Assembly (NCBI RefSeq): GCF_029714305.1
Contig: NZ_CP121647.1
Coordinates: 7,522,501-7,586,500 of the forward strand
Direction: 5' to 3'
Source of the DNA: Bradyrhizobium sp. CB3481
GTDB lineage: Bacteria; Pseudomonadota; Alphaproteobacteria; Rhizobiales; Xanthobacteraceae
Length of the DNA: 64,000 nucleotides
Position numbers and translations under genes: made by a program. A model generated the notes under the pieces. The model was not told the DNA's origin, did no database searches, and was given only the letters and a program-made list of their open reading frames with translations. Position 1 is the first letter of the stretch; every line of letters begins with the position of its first letter. Shown here piece by piece: positions 8,242-16,862 of the stretch.

Positions 8242-8655
8242 CTACAAATCCACGACCACGTAGTCGCTCTCGACCGACACCGCGACCGTCTCCGCGACAT
8301 AAGGCCCTTTCACCACGGCCGATCCCGGCTCGACATTGACAGAATAGGCACGGGCGCGGAAACGTTTGGGGTCGCAGTAGGACTGCCCGGTGCGGATATC
8401 GAATTCCCAGCCGTGCCAGGGGCAGCGGATGATTTCGCCCAGTTTTGTGTATTCGATCTCGCCGGGGTTGGAAGATTGCGCCAGCCCGATCAGTGGCCCC
8501 TCGCAGAGCGCCGCGCCCTGATGCGGGCAGCGGTTCAACAGGCCGAAGAACTCGCCCTTGACGTTGAAGATCGCGATCGGCCGCCCGTCGATGTCGAGGA
8601 ATTTTCGTGTTCCCGGCGGCAACTCGGCCACCGGGGCAATGACGTGGCGAGCCAT
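8242..8655 (-). CDS. Rieske [2Fe-2S] ferredoxin-like protein
   Basis: A 137-residue soluble Rieske protein. The two cluster-binding motifs are CPHQGA (residues 42-47) and CPWHGW (CxxH). Between them is an insertion of about 25 residues, longer than in simple Rieske ferredoxins. It probably carries electrons to an oxygenase. The start overlaps the stop of the upstream amidohydrolase gene (TGATG), which shows translational coupling. No oxygenase large subunit is visible nearby, so the partner is unknown. Confidence 0.88.
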   Translation of the reverse strand: MARHVIAPVAELPPGTRKFLDIDGRPIAIFNVKGEFFGLLNRCPHQGAALCEGPLIGLAQSSNPGEIEYTKLGEIIRCPWHGWEFDIRTGQSYCDPKRFRARAYSVNVEPGSAVVKGPYVAETVAVSVESDYVVVDL

Positions 8656-9758
8656 CAGGATATGCCGTACAGCTTCTTGGCGTTGCCGAGATAGAACGCT
8701 TCGCGATTGGCCTCGCTGACGCCGGGCGGCAGCACGCGCGATGGCTCGTCAAAATCCCAATGCGGGTAGTCGGTCGCGAATAGGAGCTTGTCCCAGCCGA
8801 TCCATTCGATCGCCTGGAACAAATGATCGCGCCGCTCCGGATCTTCCATTGGCTGCGTTGTCCACCAGATGTGGTCGCGGATATATTCCGACGGCTTTCG
8901 TTTCAGATGCGGCACCTCGCTGTGCAGCTTCTCAAAGCTCTTGTCGAGCCGCCAGGCGAGCGACGGCGCCCAGCCGAAGCCGGCCTCGATCATCACCATC
9001 TTCAACTTGGGGAAACGTTCGAACACACCTTCGAGCACGAGGCTTGCGAGCACCGTTTGCTGGCACTGCGCATGGCCGACCATCTCCTCGATGTAGAAGC
9101 TCGGCCAGCCCGATGGGGTGAGCGGATTGCCGCCAAAGCCGAAGGCGTGCACGCCGACCGGCAGCCCGATCTCCTGCGCCGCCTCGTAGACGGGCCAGTA
9201 GCGGCGCTGTCCCAGCGGCTCGACATTGCGAGAGAGCAGCAACACCTGCACGAAGTTGGGATCGCTGGCGCGCTTGCAGATTTCGGCGGCCGCAGTCACG
9301 CCGTCCTCATTGGCAACGACAATCGATGCCTTCAGGCGCTTGTCCTTGCTGGTCCATTTCTCGATCTGCCAGTCATTGATCGCTGAACAGATCGCACCGG
9401 CCAGGTCCTGGTTGCGCAGCCCCTGCCCGCTGTTGAGCGGATTGAGCACGCCCAGCGCGACGTTATAGGGATCGAGCAGCTGCTTCTGCATGAAGGACAG
9501 CGAGGAGCCCTGCGGCCCGCCTTCCGGCGGCCAGGCGTCGCGGCGCGAGGCATTCGGCTGCGCCTTCGGATAGGGCGGGCCTTCCATCATGCCGTGATAG
9601 GCCTGCTTGCCGTAGGCCTCGAGATGTTCGTGCCAGCGTTTTGCCATGAACGGGAAAAGCTCGTCATTGGTGGCGCGCGCTGGGTGGATGTCGCAATCGG
9701 CGATCGCGGTCTTGACGTTGACCGAGGCCGAAGAGTCTGGACGGAACTGGACGTTCAT
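8655..9758 (-). CDS. Amidohydrolase family protein (ACMSD-like barrel)
   Basis: A 367-residue protein of the amidohydrolase-2 (PF04909) TIM-barrel family, which includes decarboxylases and lactonases. The N-terminal DCDIHPA replaces the usual DxHxH metal motif. Later landmarks are the central GVHAFGF and the C-terminal FATDYPHWDFDEP, where Asp is the typical catalytic acid. AAGGAG precedes the start. The gene is coupled to the Rieske gene and lies downstream of a paralogue (9820-10890), so the three probably act on related carboxylated or aromatic compounds; the substrate is not readable. Confidence 0.85.
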   Translation of the reverse strand: MNVQFRPDSSASVNVKTAIADCDIHPARATNDELFPFMAKRWHEHLEAYGKQAYHGMMEGPPYPKAQPNASRRDAWPPEGGPQGSSLSFMQKQLLDPYNVALGVLNPLNSGQGLRNQDLAGAICSAINDWQIEKWTSKDKRLKASIVVANEDGVTAAAEICKRASDPNFVQVLLLSRNVEPLGQRRYWPVYEAAQEIGLPVGVHAFGFGGNPLTPSGWPSFYIEEMVGHAQCQQTVLASLVLEGVFERFPKLKMVMIEAGFGWAPSLAWRLDKSFEKLHSEVPHLKRKPSEYIRDHIWWTTQPMEDPERRDHLFQAIEWIGWDKLLFATDYPHWDFDEPSRVLPPGVSEANREAFYLGNAKKLYGIS

Positions 9759-9779
9759 GGCGTCGTCTCCTTATGCCTC

Positions 9780-9826
9780 GGCATGATCTGGTCCAAAAAC
9801 CGGTCTCCACTTTTTGGGATCATGCC
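9780..9826. repeat. GGCATGATC palindromic repeat
   Basis: A 47-bp inverted repeat with GGCATGATC...CCAAAAA on the left and TTTTTGG..GATCATGCC on the right. I recognise this element as common in Bradyrhizobium and Rhodopseudomonas genomes. Its edge supplies the last codons and the stop codon of the upstream minus-strand amidohydrolase gene. Confidence 0.75.
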
Positions 9827-10890
9827 GGTACTACCTCCAACCGGCCATACGTCGCGCGCGGATTGTCGATCATGATCTTGCGAACCAGATCGGGCGACAA
9901 TCCCGGCGGCAGCACCTCGTCGCCGTCGAACTGCCAATGCGGATAGTCGGTCGAGAATAGGAGCAATTCGTCCGACTGCATATGGTCAAACAGGCGGTTC
10001 AGGGTTGCGGGATCGGGCGGCGCGTCGACCGGCTGCAGCGAGAAGCGGATGTTGCTTCGCACAATCTCCAGCGGCGCGCGATCGACCCACGGCGTTTCCA
10101 TCCGTATGCCGCGCCAGAACTTGTGCAGCCGCCACAGATAGGCCGGCAGCCAGGTGAAGCCACTTTCCAGCATCACCATCTTCAGACCAGGATATTTTGC
10201 GAATACGCCCTCGACGATCAGGCTGGTGAGCTGGGTCTGGAACGCGGTCGCCTGCGCGACATAGTCCTCGATGTGATAGGAACCCCAGCCGACCGAGGTC
10301 GGTGGGTTGTGATAGGCACTGCCGGCATGAATGCCGATGGGCAGGCCCAGCCGTTCGGCGGCGGCGTAGATCGGCCAGTAGGCGCGCTTGCCAAGCGGCA
10401 TGTCGCCCATGACCAGCATCAGCACCTGGACGAAGCGCTTGTCCTTGGCGCAGCGCTCGATCTCGGCGACGGATTTGTCGACGCTCTGCGTCGGAATCAC
10501 GATCGAGCCGCGCAGGCGATCGTCCTTGTCCAGCCACTCCTTGGTGAGCCAGTCGTTCAATGCGCGGCAGAACGCATCCTGCATGTCTTCGGAAAACACC
10601 ATCTGCACGCCGTAAAGCGGATTGCAGATGCCATAACGAACGCCGAACCGATCGAGCGCCTGCTTCTGCATGTCGGCAATATCGGCGCCCGGCTTGCCCT
10701 GCGCCGGCCGCCAATCGGGTCGCGAGGAGATCGGCGAGTTGGTCGGGTAGGATTGCGAGACCAGGTCGGTCATGCCGCGGGTCGTCACCTGATCGCGCCA
10801 ATAGTCGTTCATATAGGGCAACAGGCTGGTCAAATGCGGAACGGCGGGATGCAGATCGCAATCCACGCCGCCGGGAAGCGGCGACGTCAT
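9820..10890 (-). CDS. Amidohydrolase family protein, paralogue
   Basis: A 356-residue amidohydrolase-2 family protein with the same layout as its neighbour at 8655-9758: VDCDLHPAVPHL at the N-terminus, GIHAGSAYHNP in the middle and FSTDYPHWQFDGD near the C-terminus. I chose the start at 10890 because AGGGGA lies upstream and the family N-terminus begins there; 14 more codons are open upstream. The stop codon falls inside a palindromic repeat. The pair probably arose by duplication and may form a hetero-oligomer or act on successive intermediates; this is inference. Confidence 0.84.
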   Translation of the reverse strand: MTSPLPGGVDCDLHPAVPHLTSLLPYMNDYWRDQVTTRGMTDLVSQSYPTNSPISSRPDWRPAQGKPGADIADMQKQALDRFGVRYGICNPLYGVQMVFSEDMQDAFCRALNDWLTKEWLDKDDRLRGSIVIPTQSVDKSVAEIERCAKDKRFVQVLMLVMGDMPLGKRAYWPIYAAAERLGLPIGIHAGSAYHNPPTSVGWGSYHIEDYVAQATAFQTQLTSLIVEGVFAKYPGLKMVMLESGFTWLPAYLWRLHKFWRGIRMETPWVDRAPLEIVRSNIRFSLQPVDAPPDPATLNRLFDHMQSDELLLFSTDYPHWQFDGDEVLPPGLSPDLVRKIMIDNPRATYGRLEVVPA

Positions 10891-11021
10891 GGTGTTTCCC
10901 CTGTGCCGCATCAAGGCGGTCGTTTGAACCATTCAATCAGGGCGGCCGGCGCGTCGCAACTCGGCAAACGTGAACCTCCTGTGCTAGGAAGACATGACTG
11001 GCGGGATTTTTGGGAGGTGAG

Positions 11022-11516
11022 ATGAAAGAACTCATAACAATAGCCGAACAGATTGCCGCTCAATTGATCGCACGCAAACAGACGATTGCGGTCGCAGAAT
11101 CTTCAACCGGCGGCCTGATCTCGGCGGCGCTGTTGTCGGTGCCGGGCGCCTCCGCCTATTTCCTCGGCGGCGGCGTGGTCTATACGCGTGATGCCCGGCG
11201 GCTGCTGATGGATATCCCGGATGAGGCGATGGAGGGCATCCGCTCGGCCTCCGAGCCTTACGCGAAACTGCTGGCGAGCACCGTCTGCCAACGCTTTGCG
11301 ACCGACTGGGGCCTGTCGGAGACCGGGGCGACTGGACCGACCGACAACCGCTATGGCGATGCGGCCGGACATTGCTGTATCGCGGTCGCTAGTCGGGCGG
11401 TTAGTGGAGCGGACTCAGTGACCACGATAGAGACCGGCAGCAACGATCGTCAGGCGAACATGCAGGCGTTCGCGAAGATGGCGCTGGAGTTGTTGCTGCT
11501 ACGTCTAACTCCCTGA
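11022..11516 (+). CDS. CinA C-terminal domain protein (NMN deamidase-like)
   Basis: A 164-residue protein made only of the CinA C-terminal (PncC-type) domain. The AVAESSTGGLISAALLSVPGAS segment (in pieces) is the conserved active-site region with the catalytic Ser/Thr, and GATGPTDNRYGDAAG is the second family motif. PncC deamidates nicotinamide mononucleotide in NAD recycling. Stand-alone domains of this length are common. GGGAGG precedes ATG 11022. It is monocistronic and a repeat follows it. Confidence 0.85.
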   Translation: MKELITIAEQIAAQLIARKQTIAVAESSTGGLISAALLSVPGASAYFLGGGVVYTRDARRLLMDIPDEAMEGIRSASEPYAKLLASTVCQRFATDWGLSETGATGPTDNRYGDAAGHCCIAVASRAVSGADSVTTIETGSNDRQANMQAFAKMALELLLLRLTP

Positions 11517-11533
11517 CAAGCGAGTGCAGTCTC

Positions 11534-11618
11534 GTAGGGTGGGCAAAGCGCAGCGTGCCCACCAATTTGATCTAGGGAAAGAAGGAATGGTGGGCGCGCT
11601 GCGCTTTGCCCACCCTAC
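11534..11618. repeat. Palindromic repeat, GTAGGGTGGGC family
   Basis: Second full copy of the element at 768-855, with GTAGGGTGGGCAAAGCGCAG on the left and the complementary CTGCGCTTTGCCCACCCTAC-type arm on the right. Confidence 0.85.
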
Positions 11619-11646
11619 GAAGGCAGGCCACCTGAGGATCACATCC

Positions 11647-12534
11647 ATGCAACAGTTCGACCGCGCCGCAGAAGATCTCGGCAATTCGATCCATCTCGAG
11701 CACGTCAACGTCACCATTCCCGACCAGCGCCTGGCGACGCTGTTCTATGTCGCCGGCCTCGGGCTGACCCGCGATCCCTACCTGATGGTCTCCGACAGCA
11801 ACATGTGGGTCAATGTCGGCAGGAGCCAGTTTCACCTGCCGCAAGGCAGGGCGCAGGTGCTGCGCGGCCATACCGGCCTTATCATCGCCGGCCGCGCGGC
11901 GCTGCTGGATCGGCTGGCATCGGTCGCGAAGAAGCTGGAGGGAACATCGTTCGCATTCAGCGAGCGCAACGACCATGTCGAGGCGATCTGCCCCTGGGGC
12001 AATCGCGTGCGCTGCTACGAGCCGGACGCAGCGCGCTTCGGACGCATTACGCTCGGCATCCCCTATGTCGAGTTCGACGTGCCGGTTGGGACGGCGAAAG
12101 CGATCTCTGGGTTCTATCCCGCGGTCATGGGAATGCAGGCTGAGCTATTGAACGGCGACGGCACGGTTGCCCACGTCAAGGCCGGCAAGAACCAGTACCT
12201 GCAGTTTCGCGAGACCGACCGCGTGCAGCCGGATTACGATGGCCATCACGTGCAGATCTACATCACGGATTTCTCCGGCCCGTACCGCCGCCTCGGCGAA
12301 CGCGGCCTGATCTCGCAGGAAGACAATCAGTATCAATACCGCTTCCGCGACATCGTCGATCTCGATGACGGCAGGCACCTGTTCACCGTCGAGCACGAGG
12401 TGCGCAGCGCCACCCACCCGATGTTCATGCGGCCGCTGGTCAACCGCAATCCGGCAGAGACCAACCGCACCTACGCGCCGGGGCATGAGGAGTGGCCTTA
12501 CGCGATGGGACCGGATGAGTACGATCGGCGGTAG
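11647..12534 (+). CDS. VOC-superfamily protein (glyoxalase/dioxygenase fold)
   Basis: A 295-residue protein with two vicinal-oxygen-chelate modules. The first begins LEHVNVTIPDQRLATLFYVAGLGL and the second is around EFDVPVGTAKAISGFYPAVMG (both seen in parts). HVQIYITDFSGPYRRL near residue 200 resembles the second metal-ligand strand. Whether it is an enzyme or a binding protein is unclear. ATG 11647 is the natural start; longer reading translates the palindromic repeat. Confidence 0.75.
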   Translation: MQQFDRAAEDLGNSIHLEHVNVTIPDQRLATLFYVAGLGLTRDPYLMVSDSNMWVNVGRSQFHLPQGRAQVLRGHTGLIIAGRAALLDRLASVAKKLEGTSFAFSERNDHVEAICPWGNRVRCYEPDAARFGRITLGIPYVEFDVPVGTAKAISGFYPAVMGMQAELLNGDGTVAHVKAGKNQYLQFRETDRVQPDYDGHHVQIYITDFSGPYRRLGERGLISQEDNQYQYRFRDIVDLDDGRHLFTVEHEVRSATHPMFMRPLVNRNPAETNRTYAPGHEEWPYAMGPDEYDRR

Positions 12535-12555
12535 GGCGGTTCGCTTCCCACACAA

Positions 12556-12656
12556 CGTCATACCCGCGAAGGCGGGTATCCAGTACGCCGCGGCTTCTCG
12601 ATTCAATTGCTACCGTCTCTGGAATACTGGATCACCCGCTTTCGCGGGTGATGACA
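12556..12656. repeat. Palindromic repeat, CCGCGAAGGCGGGTATCCAG family
   Basis: Inverted repeat starting CGTCATACCCGCGAAGGCGG and ending CACCCGCTTTCGCGGGTGAT. The same type occurs at 26071-26172. Both copies lie between convergent genes. Confidence 0.85.
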
Positions 12657-12693
12657 GCGGAGAGCTGCGTTCGCAGGGACGACAGAGAGGGAA

Positions 12694-14001
12694 TCACCGC
12701 TCCCGAAACGAACGCATCAGCTGGTCGCTGAATGGCTTCAATAAATACGACATCATGGTGCGGTCGCCGGTCTGGACGAAGGCTTCTACCGGCATGCCCG
12801 GGATGATCTTGACCTCGCCGAGGCGCTTCACTTCGTCCGGCGGCAGCGAGACGCGGATGGTGTAGTAGCTCTGGCCGGTGCGCTGGTCGGTGGTGACGTC
12901 GGCGGAGACGCGGGTGACGACGCCATTGAGTTCCGGCGTGGTACGCTGATTGAAGGCCGAGAGCCGCAGCAGCGTCTTCTGGCCAATCTGCAGCTTGTCG
13001 ATGTCCTGCGGATTGACCTTGGCTTCGACGGAGAGGTCGTCGGCCTTCGGCACGATCATCATGATGGCATCGCCTGCGGTGATGACGCCGCCGACGGTAT
13101 GCACCGTCGATTGCAACACGACGCCGTCCTGCGGCGCGCGGATGTCGATGCGGCGAAGCTGGTCTTCGGCGGTGACCTTGCGCTCGACGAACTCGCCGAT
13201 CTTGTCGTTGGTCTCGCGCAGATCCTTGGAGACCTCGCTGACCACGTCCTTGTCGATCTGGATGATCTGCAGCTCGGTCTCGGTGATCTTGCCCCTCGCC
13301 TGTGCCCGCGCCGCGATATATTGCGCGCGTTCGCCCGACAGGCGGGCCAGGTCGCGCTCCAGCACTGTGAGGCGCGAGATCTGGATCAGCCGCTGCTCAT
13401 AAAGCTGGCGAACGCCGACCAGCTCCTTCTCGACCAGCGCAACTTCCTTTTCCTTGGCCTGCTCCTGCGCGGTGAGGCCGGCGATCTCCTCGTTGAGCTG
13501 CGCCACGCGCTCGCGCAGCTGCGATTTCTGCCCGGCGCGCCCGAACACGCGAACCTCGAACAGCTTGGTTTCGCTCGCCATGACGTCACGGACATCGGGA
13601 TCGTCGGCGCGCTCGGTCAGTTGCGGCGGAAACTTGATCTTGTCGAGGCCGCGCTGCTCGGCCTCCAGCCGCGCCGCCCGCGCCCACAAGCCGTTCAGCG
13701 TCTTGACGACGATGGCAAGGCTCGCCTTGACCACGGTCTCGTCGAGCCGCACCACGACATCGCCGGACTTGACGACATCGCCGTCGCGCACGCGGACCTC
13801 GCCGACCACGCCGCCGGTCGGGTGCTGCACCTTCTTGACGTTGGAATCGACCACCACCGAGCCGGGCGCGATCAGCGCACCCGAAATCTGCACCGTCGAG
13901 GCCCAGCCGCCAAAGCCGCCGGCGAGCACCAGCATCAGCGCAAGACCCAGGATGAGATGGCTGCGGATCGAACGGCGCGCGCCCTTCAGCTCGGCGGTCA
14001 T
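12694..14001 (-). CDS. Type I secretion membrane fusion protein, HlyD family
   Basis: A 435-residue periplasmic adaptor that links the inner-membrane ABC transporter to an outer-membrane channel. One N-terminal membrane segment (about 17-37, LILGLALMLVLAGGFGGWAS) is followed by a biotinyl-lipoyl hairpin (PGSVVVDSNVKKVQHPTGG), a long coiled-coil region (about 100-280) and the conserved DGVVLQSTVHTVGGV segment. The C-terminus PGMPVEAFVQTGDRT is the HlyD/PrtE signature. The gene overlaps the ABC transporter gene by ATGA, so the pair is coupled. No TolC-like gene is in the window. Confidence 0.92.
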   Translation of the reverse strand: MTAELKGARRSIRSHLILGLALMLVLAGGFGGWASTVQISGALIAPGSVVVDSNVKKVQHPTGGVVGEVRVRDGDVVKSGDVVVRLDETVVKASLAIVVKTLNGLWARAARLEAEQRGLDKIKFPPQLTERADDPDVRDVMASETKLFEVRVFGRAGQKSQLRERVAQLNEEIAGLTAQEQAKEKEVALVEKELVGVRQLYEQRLIQISRLTVLERDLARLSGERAQYIAARAQARGKITETELQIIQIDKDVVSEVSKDLRETNDKIGEFVERKVTAEDQLRRIDIRAPQDGVVLQSTVHTVGGVITAGDAIMMIVPKADDLSVEAKVNPQDIDKLQIGQKTLLRLSAFNQRTTPELNGVVTRVSADVTTDQRTGQSYYTIRVSLPPDEVKRLGEVKIIPGMPVEAFVQTGDRTMMSYLLKPFSDQLMRSFRER

Positions 14002-15743
14002 GACTTCTTCGCTGCTCCCGCATCGGACACAATCTTGATCGGCGGCGAAGCCGGGCGCTGCAGCACCTGGTTGAGCACGGCTTCCTTCGGCCCGAACGCC
14101 TGCATACGGCCATCCTTCAGCACAAGAAGCTGATCGACCGCCTCGATACCGACTGGCCGGTGCGCCACCACGATGACGATGGCGCCGCGCGCCCGCGCCG
14201 CGCGCACCGCGCGCGTCAGCGCTTCATCGCCTTCGCTGTCGAGGTTGGAGTTCGGCTCGTCGAGCACGATCAGGAACGGATTGCCGTAGAGCGCGCGCGC
14301 CAGCGCCACCCGCTGCGCCTGCCCGGCGGATAGCGCCGCGCCCTGCTCGCCAACCTGGGTGTCGTAGCCCTCGCGCATCTTGATGATCATCTCGTGCACG
14401 CCGGCCTCCTTGGCGGCGGCGATGATCGCGTCCGACTTCGCTTCGGGATCGAAGCGGCAGATGTTCTGCGCCACGGTGCCGCCGAACAGTTCGACGTCCT
14501 GCGGCAGATAGCCGATGTAGCGGCCGAGCACGTCCGACGACCACTGGTCGAGCGCGGCGCCGTCGAGCCGCACCTTGCCGCGGGCCGGTGCCCAGACGCC
14601 GACCAGCGCGCGCACCAGCGACGACTTGCCTGAACCGCTCGGCCCGATCACGCCGAGACCGGTGCCGGCCTCGACGACGAAGTTGACATCCTGCGCGACG
14701 ACGCGCTGCTCGCCCGGCGGCACGATGCTGACGGCCTCGACCGACAACCGCGTGGTCGGCGCCTGCAACAGGGTCTGCTGGTTCGCCGGCGGCATCTTTT
14801 CCAAGAGCCCGGAAAGGCGATGCCAGCTCTGGCGCGCGGCGACAAAGCCTTTCCAGTGCGCGATGGCGAGGTCGACCGGGGCCAGCGCGCGCGCGCTCAG
14901 GATCGAGCCCGCGATGATGATGCCGCCGGTGGCTTCTTGGTGGATGACGAGATAGGCGCCGACCGCGAGCACCGCCGATTGCAGCATCATGCGCAGGACT
15001 TTTGCGACGGCGCCGAGGCCGCCGGCGACATCGCTGGCGCGCTGATTGCCGGCCAGATAGGTCTCGTTGGCCTCGCTCCAACGCTTGGTCAGGCGTCCGG
15101 CCATGCCCATCGCGACCAGCACCTCGGCATTACGGCGGCTGGTGGCGGCAAGATCGTTGCGCCGCGCCGCCAGCGTCATCGCCTCTCTCGCTGGCGTCCG
15201 CGACAGGAACTCGGTGACCAGCGTCAGCGTGACCAGGATGATAGCGCCGATCAGCGCGGTGACGCCGAGCAGCCAGTGAAACGCGAAGCAGATCGCCAGA
15301 TAGAACGGCAGCCAAGGCAGATCGAAGAACGCACCGGGCCCCATGCTGCCGAGAAACGACCTGACATTGTCGAGGTCGCGCAGCGGCTGCAGTCCCTCAT
15401 TGCGGCTGCCGACCATCAGTGGCAGACGCACCACGGTTTCGAACACCCGCGTATTGATGGCTTCGTCGAGCGCAGTTCCGATGCGGCCGAGGATGCGGCC
15501 GCGAATCAGGTCGAGACCGCCTTGGGCGGCATAGAGGCCGGCGGCGAGAAGCACCAGACCGACCAGGGTCGGCACGCTGCGGCTCGGCAGCACGCGGTCG
15601 TAAACCTCCAGCATGAAGACCGAGCCGGTGAGGTACAGGATATTGATCATGCAACTCATGACGCCGACGCCGAAAAAGGCGTTGCGGCAGGCGCGCAGCG
15701 CCTCACCGAGCTCGGAACGCCGGACACCGGGAGCGGCTGCCAT
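13998..15743 (-). CDS. Type I secretion ABC transporter/permease, PrtD type
   Basis: A 581-residue half-transporter with an N-terminal transmembrane domain of about six helices (30-310) and a C-terminal ATPase. The ATPase has Walker A GPSGSGKSS, signature LSAGQAQRVALARAL and Walker B LIVLDEPNSNLD. The lack of a C39 peptidase domain and the size match the PrtD group, which exports RTX or VCBS-type proteins with a C-terminal signal. The 1765-residue protein at 28487-33784 is a candidate cargo. The start at 15743 opens the conserved sequence; 20 more codons are open upstream without a clear ribosome-binding site. Confidence 0.92.
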   Translation of the reverse strand: MAAAPGVRRSELGEALRACRNAFFGVGVMSCMINILYLTGSVFMLEVYDRVLPSRSVPTLVGLVLLAAGLYAAQGGLDLIRGRILGRIGTALDEAINTRVFETVVRLPLMVGSRNEGLQPLRDLDNVRSFLGSMGPGAFFDLPWLPFYLAICFAFHWLLGVTALIGAIILVTLTLVTEFLSRTPAREAMTLAARRNDLAATSRRNAEVLVAMGMAGRLTKRWSEANETYLAGNQRASDVAGGLGAVAKVLRMMLQSAVLAVGAYLVIHQEATGGIIIAGSILSARALAPVDLAIAHWKGFVAARQSWHRLSGLLEKMPPANQQTLLQAPTTRLSVEAVSIVPPGEQRVVAQDVNFVVEAGTGLGVIGPSGSGKSSLVRALVGVWAPARGKVRLDGAALDQWSSDVLGRYIGYLPQDVELFGGTVAQNICRFDPEAKSDAIIAAAKEAGVHEMIIKMREGYDTQVGEQGAALSAGQAQRVALARALYGNPFLIVLDEPNSNLDSEGDEALTRAVRAARARGAIVIVVAHRPVGIEAVDQLLVLKDGRMQAFGPKEAVLNQVLQRPASPPIKIVSDAGAAKKS

Positions 15744-16107
15744 TAATGCGTATCTCGTCAAATGGATAAGGTACGAACAGGTTTTACCGGTGTTTTCGGA
15801 CACCGTCTATTTAAGACACGTTAACCGCGATCAGGTTCACCGCTGTGAGTCGGAAAGGCGGGCATCGGGAGCCCCGCCGGGCCCTTTTGCAGGCCTCGCC
15901 AGCCGTTTAGCCGGCCGGCAAGGGTAGAATCGGCACCGGAAATCACCCGGGCGCCGAGATCCGGCCCCTCCCACGAGGCCTTTCGCCGGTCAGGGTCCGG
16001 AACGCGGTGCCGCCGTTAACGCTGCTGCGCAGGGCCGGAGCTAAAGCCGCAAAGGCACCGCTTCGCGCTGCGCAGCACCCGGGAACGAGGCCGTGCGAAA
16101 TAGCGCG
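15744..16107. other. Intergenic region without a recognisable gene
   Basis: 364 bp between the type I secretion operon and the GlsB-like gene. It is GC-rich and holds an imperfect palindrome around 16024-16085 (CTGCTGCGCAGGGCCGG ... CGCTGCGCAGCACCCGGG). It must contain the promoter of the secretion operon, but I see no clear -35/-10 pair. Confidence 0.5.
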
Positions 16108-16377
16108 CTACCAACGCCCGCCGGTGCGAAGCAGCCGCACGATCACCAGCAGGATGATGGCACCGATGGTGGAATAGACGATCTCGGAGACCAGCCCGGT
16201 GCCGAGGCGAATGCCGAGCTTGGGAAACAGCAGGCTGGCCAGCAGCGCGCCGGCGATGCCGACGAGAATGTCGCCGATGATGCCAAAGCCGGTGCCGTGC
16301 ACGATCTTACCGGCAAGCCAGCCGGCCACCAGGCCGACAAAGAGAATGACGAGAATGCCTTCGTTGGAAATCACCAT
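16108..16377 (-). CDS. GlsB/YeaQ/YmgE-family membrane protein
   Basis: An 89-residue transglycosylase-associated family protein (the family name is historical). It has three hydrophobic helices: ILVILFVGLVAGWLAGKIV, then IIGDILVGIAGALLASLLF, then IGAIILLVIVRLL. The GIVGAxxG-type turns are kept. Members are small inner-membrane proteins often linked to stress. GGGGGA precedes the chosen start at 16377; an upstream extension of 30 residues is unlike the family. Confidence 0.88.
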   Translation of the reverse strand: MVISNEGILVILFVGLVAGWLAGKIVHGTGFGIIGDILVGIAGALLASLLFPKLGIRLGTGLVSEIVYSTIGAIILLVIVRLLRTGGRW

Positions 16378-16478
16378 TTGACGTCCCCCAGGGTTCGGGC
16401 CGGCCGATGTCGTGCCATCCCAGATTCCAACTGCGCCTGCGAAGTGAAACTTTTTTATGTCACGCACGTTGTGACGGC

Positions 16479-16718
16479 ATGAAACAAAGCGATATTTGGT
16501 ATGTGACTTTCGGTCCGGACAAGACGGACGCCGCTGCGGCGAGCACGGCGCGTTCGACCCGTACCTTCAAATCTGAAATCGACGCCAAGCTGTTTGCAAT
16601 GCAAATCCTGGCCAAGGGCTGGTCCGCCAGCGCCGGCACCCTCAATCCCCATCAGCCGAAGCAGGTCGTGGGGCCGTCACAGATCGAGCAATGGGCCGAC
16701 CCCGGGCTAGGCGGCTGA
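16479..16718 (+). CDS. Hypothetical small protein
   Basis: A 79-residue soluble protein with no motif I can name. The segment TRTFKSEIDAKLFAMQILAKG looks like an amphipathic helix within a small alpha/beta fold. The start at 16479 is chosen because the GlsB-like gene starts divergently about 100 bp away and the upstream reading lies in that promoter region. I believe similar proteins occur widely in Bradyrhizobium, but I cannot check that here. Confidence 0.6.
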   Translation: MKQSDIWYVTFGPDKTDAAAASTARSTRTFKSEIDAKLFAMQILAKGWSASAGTLNPHQPKQVVGPSQIEQWADPGLGG

Positions 16719-16728
16719 CCGCTCTCCT

Positions 16729-16857
16729 GTCCCGGACGCGGCGCGTCACGCAGTGATGCGACGCAGAGCCGGGACCCAATACCTCCACAACAACTGGCCC
16801 CGGATCAGCAGCGCACCACGCCGCGAATGCGGCGCGCTGCGCAGCATCCGGGGAACG
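16729..16857. repeat. Palindromic repeat, CCGGATCAGCAGCGCACCAC family
   Basis: Imperfect inverted repeat containing CCACGCCGCGAATGCGGCGCG and CGCAGCATCCGGGG. It lies between the 16479-16718 gene and the convergent ABC operon end at 16863. Confidence 0.65.
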
Positions 16858-16862
16858 CCACT

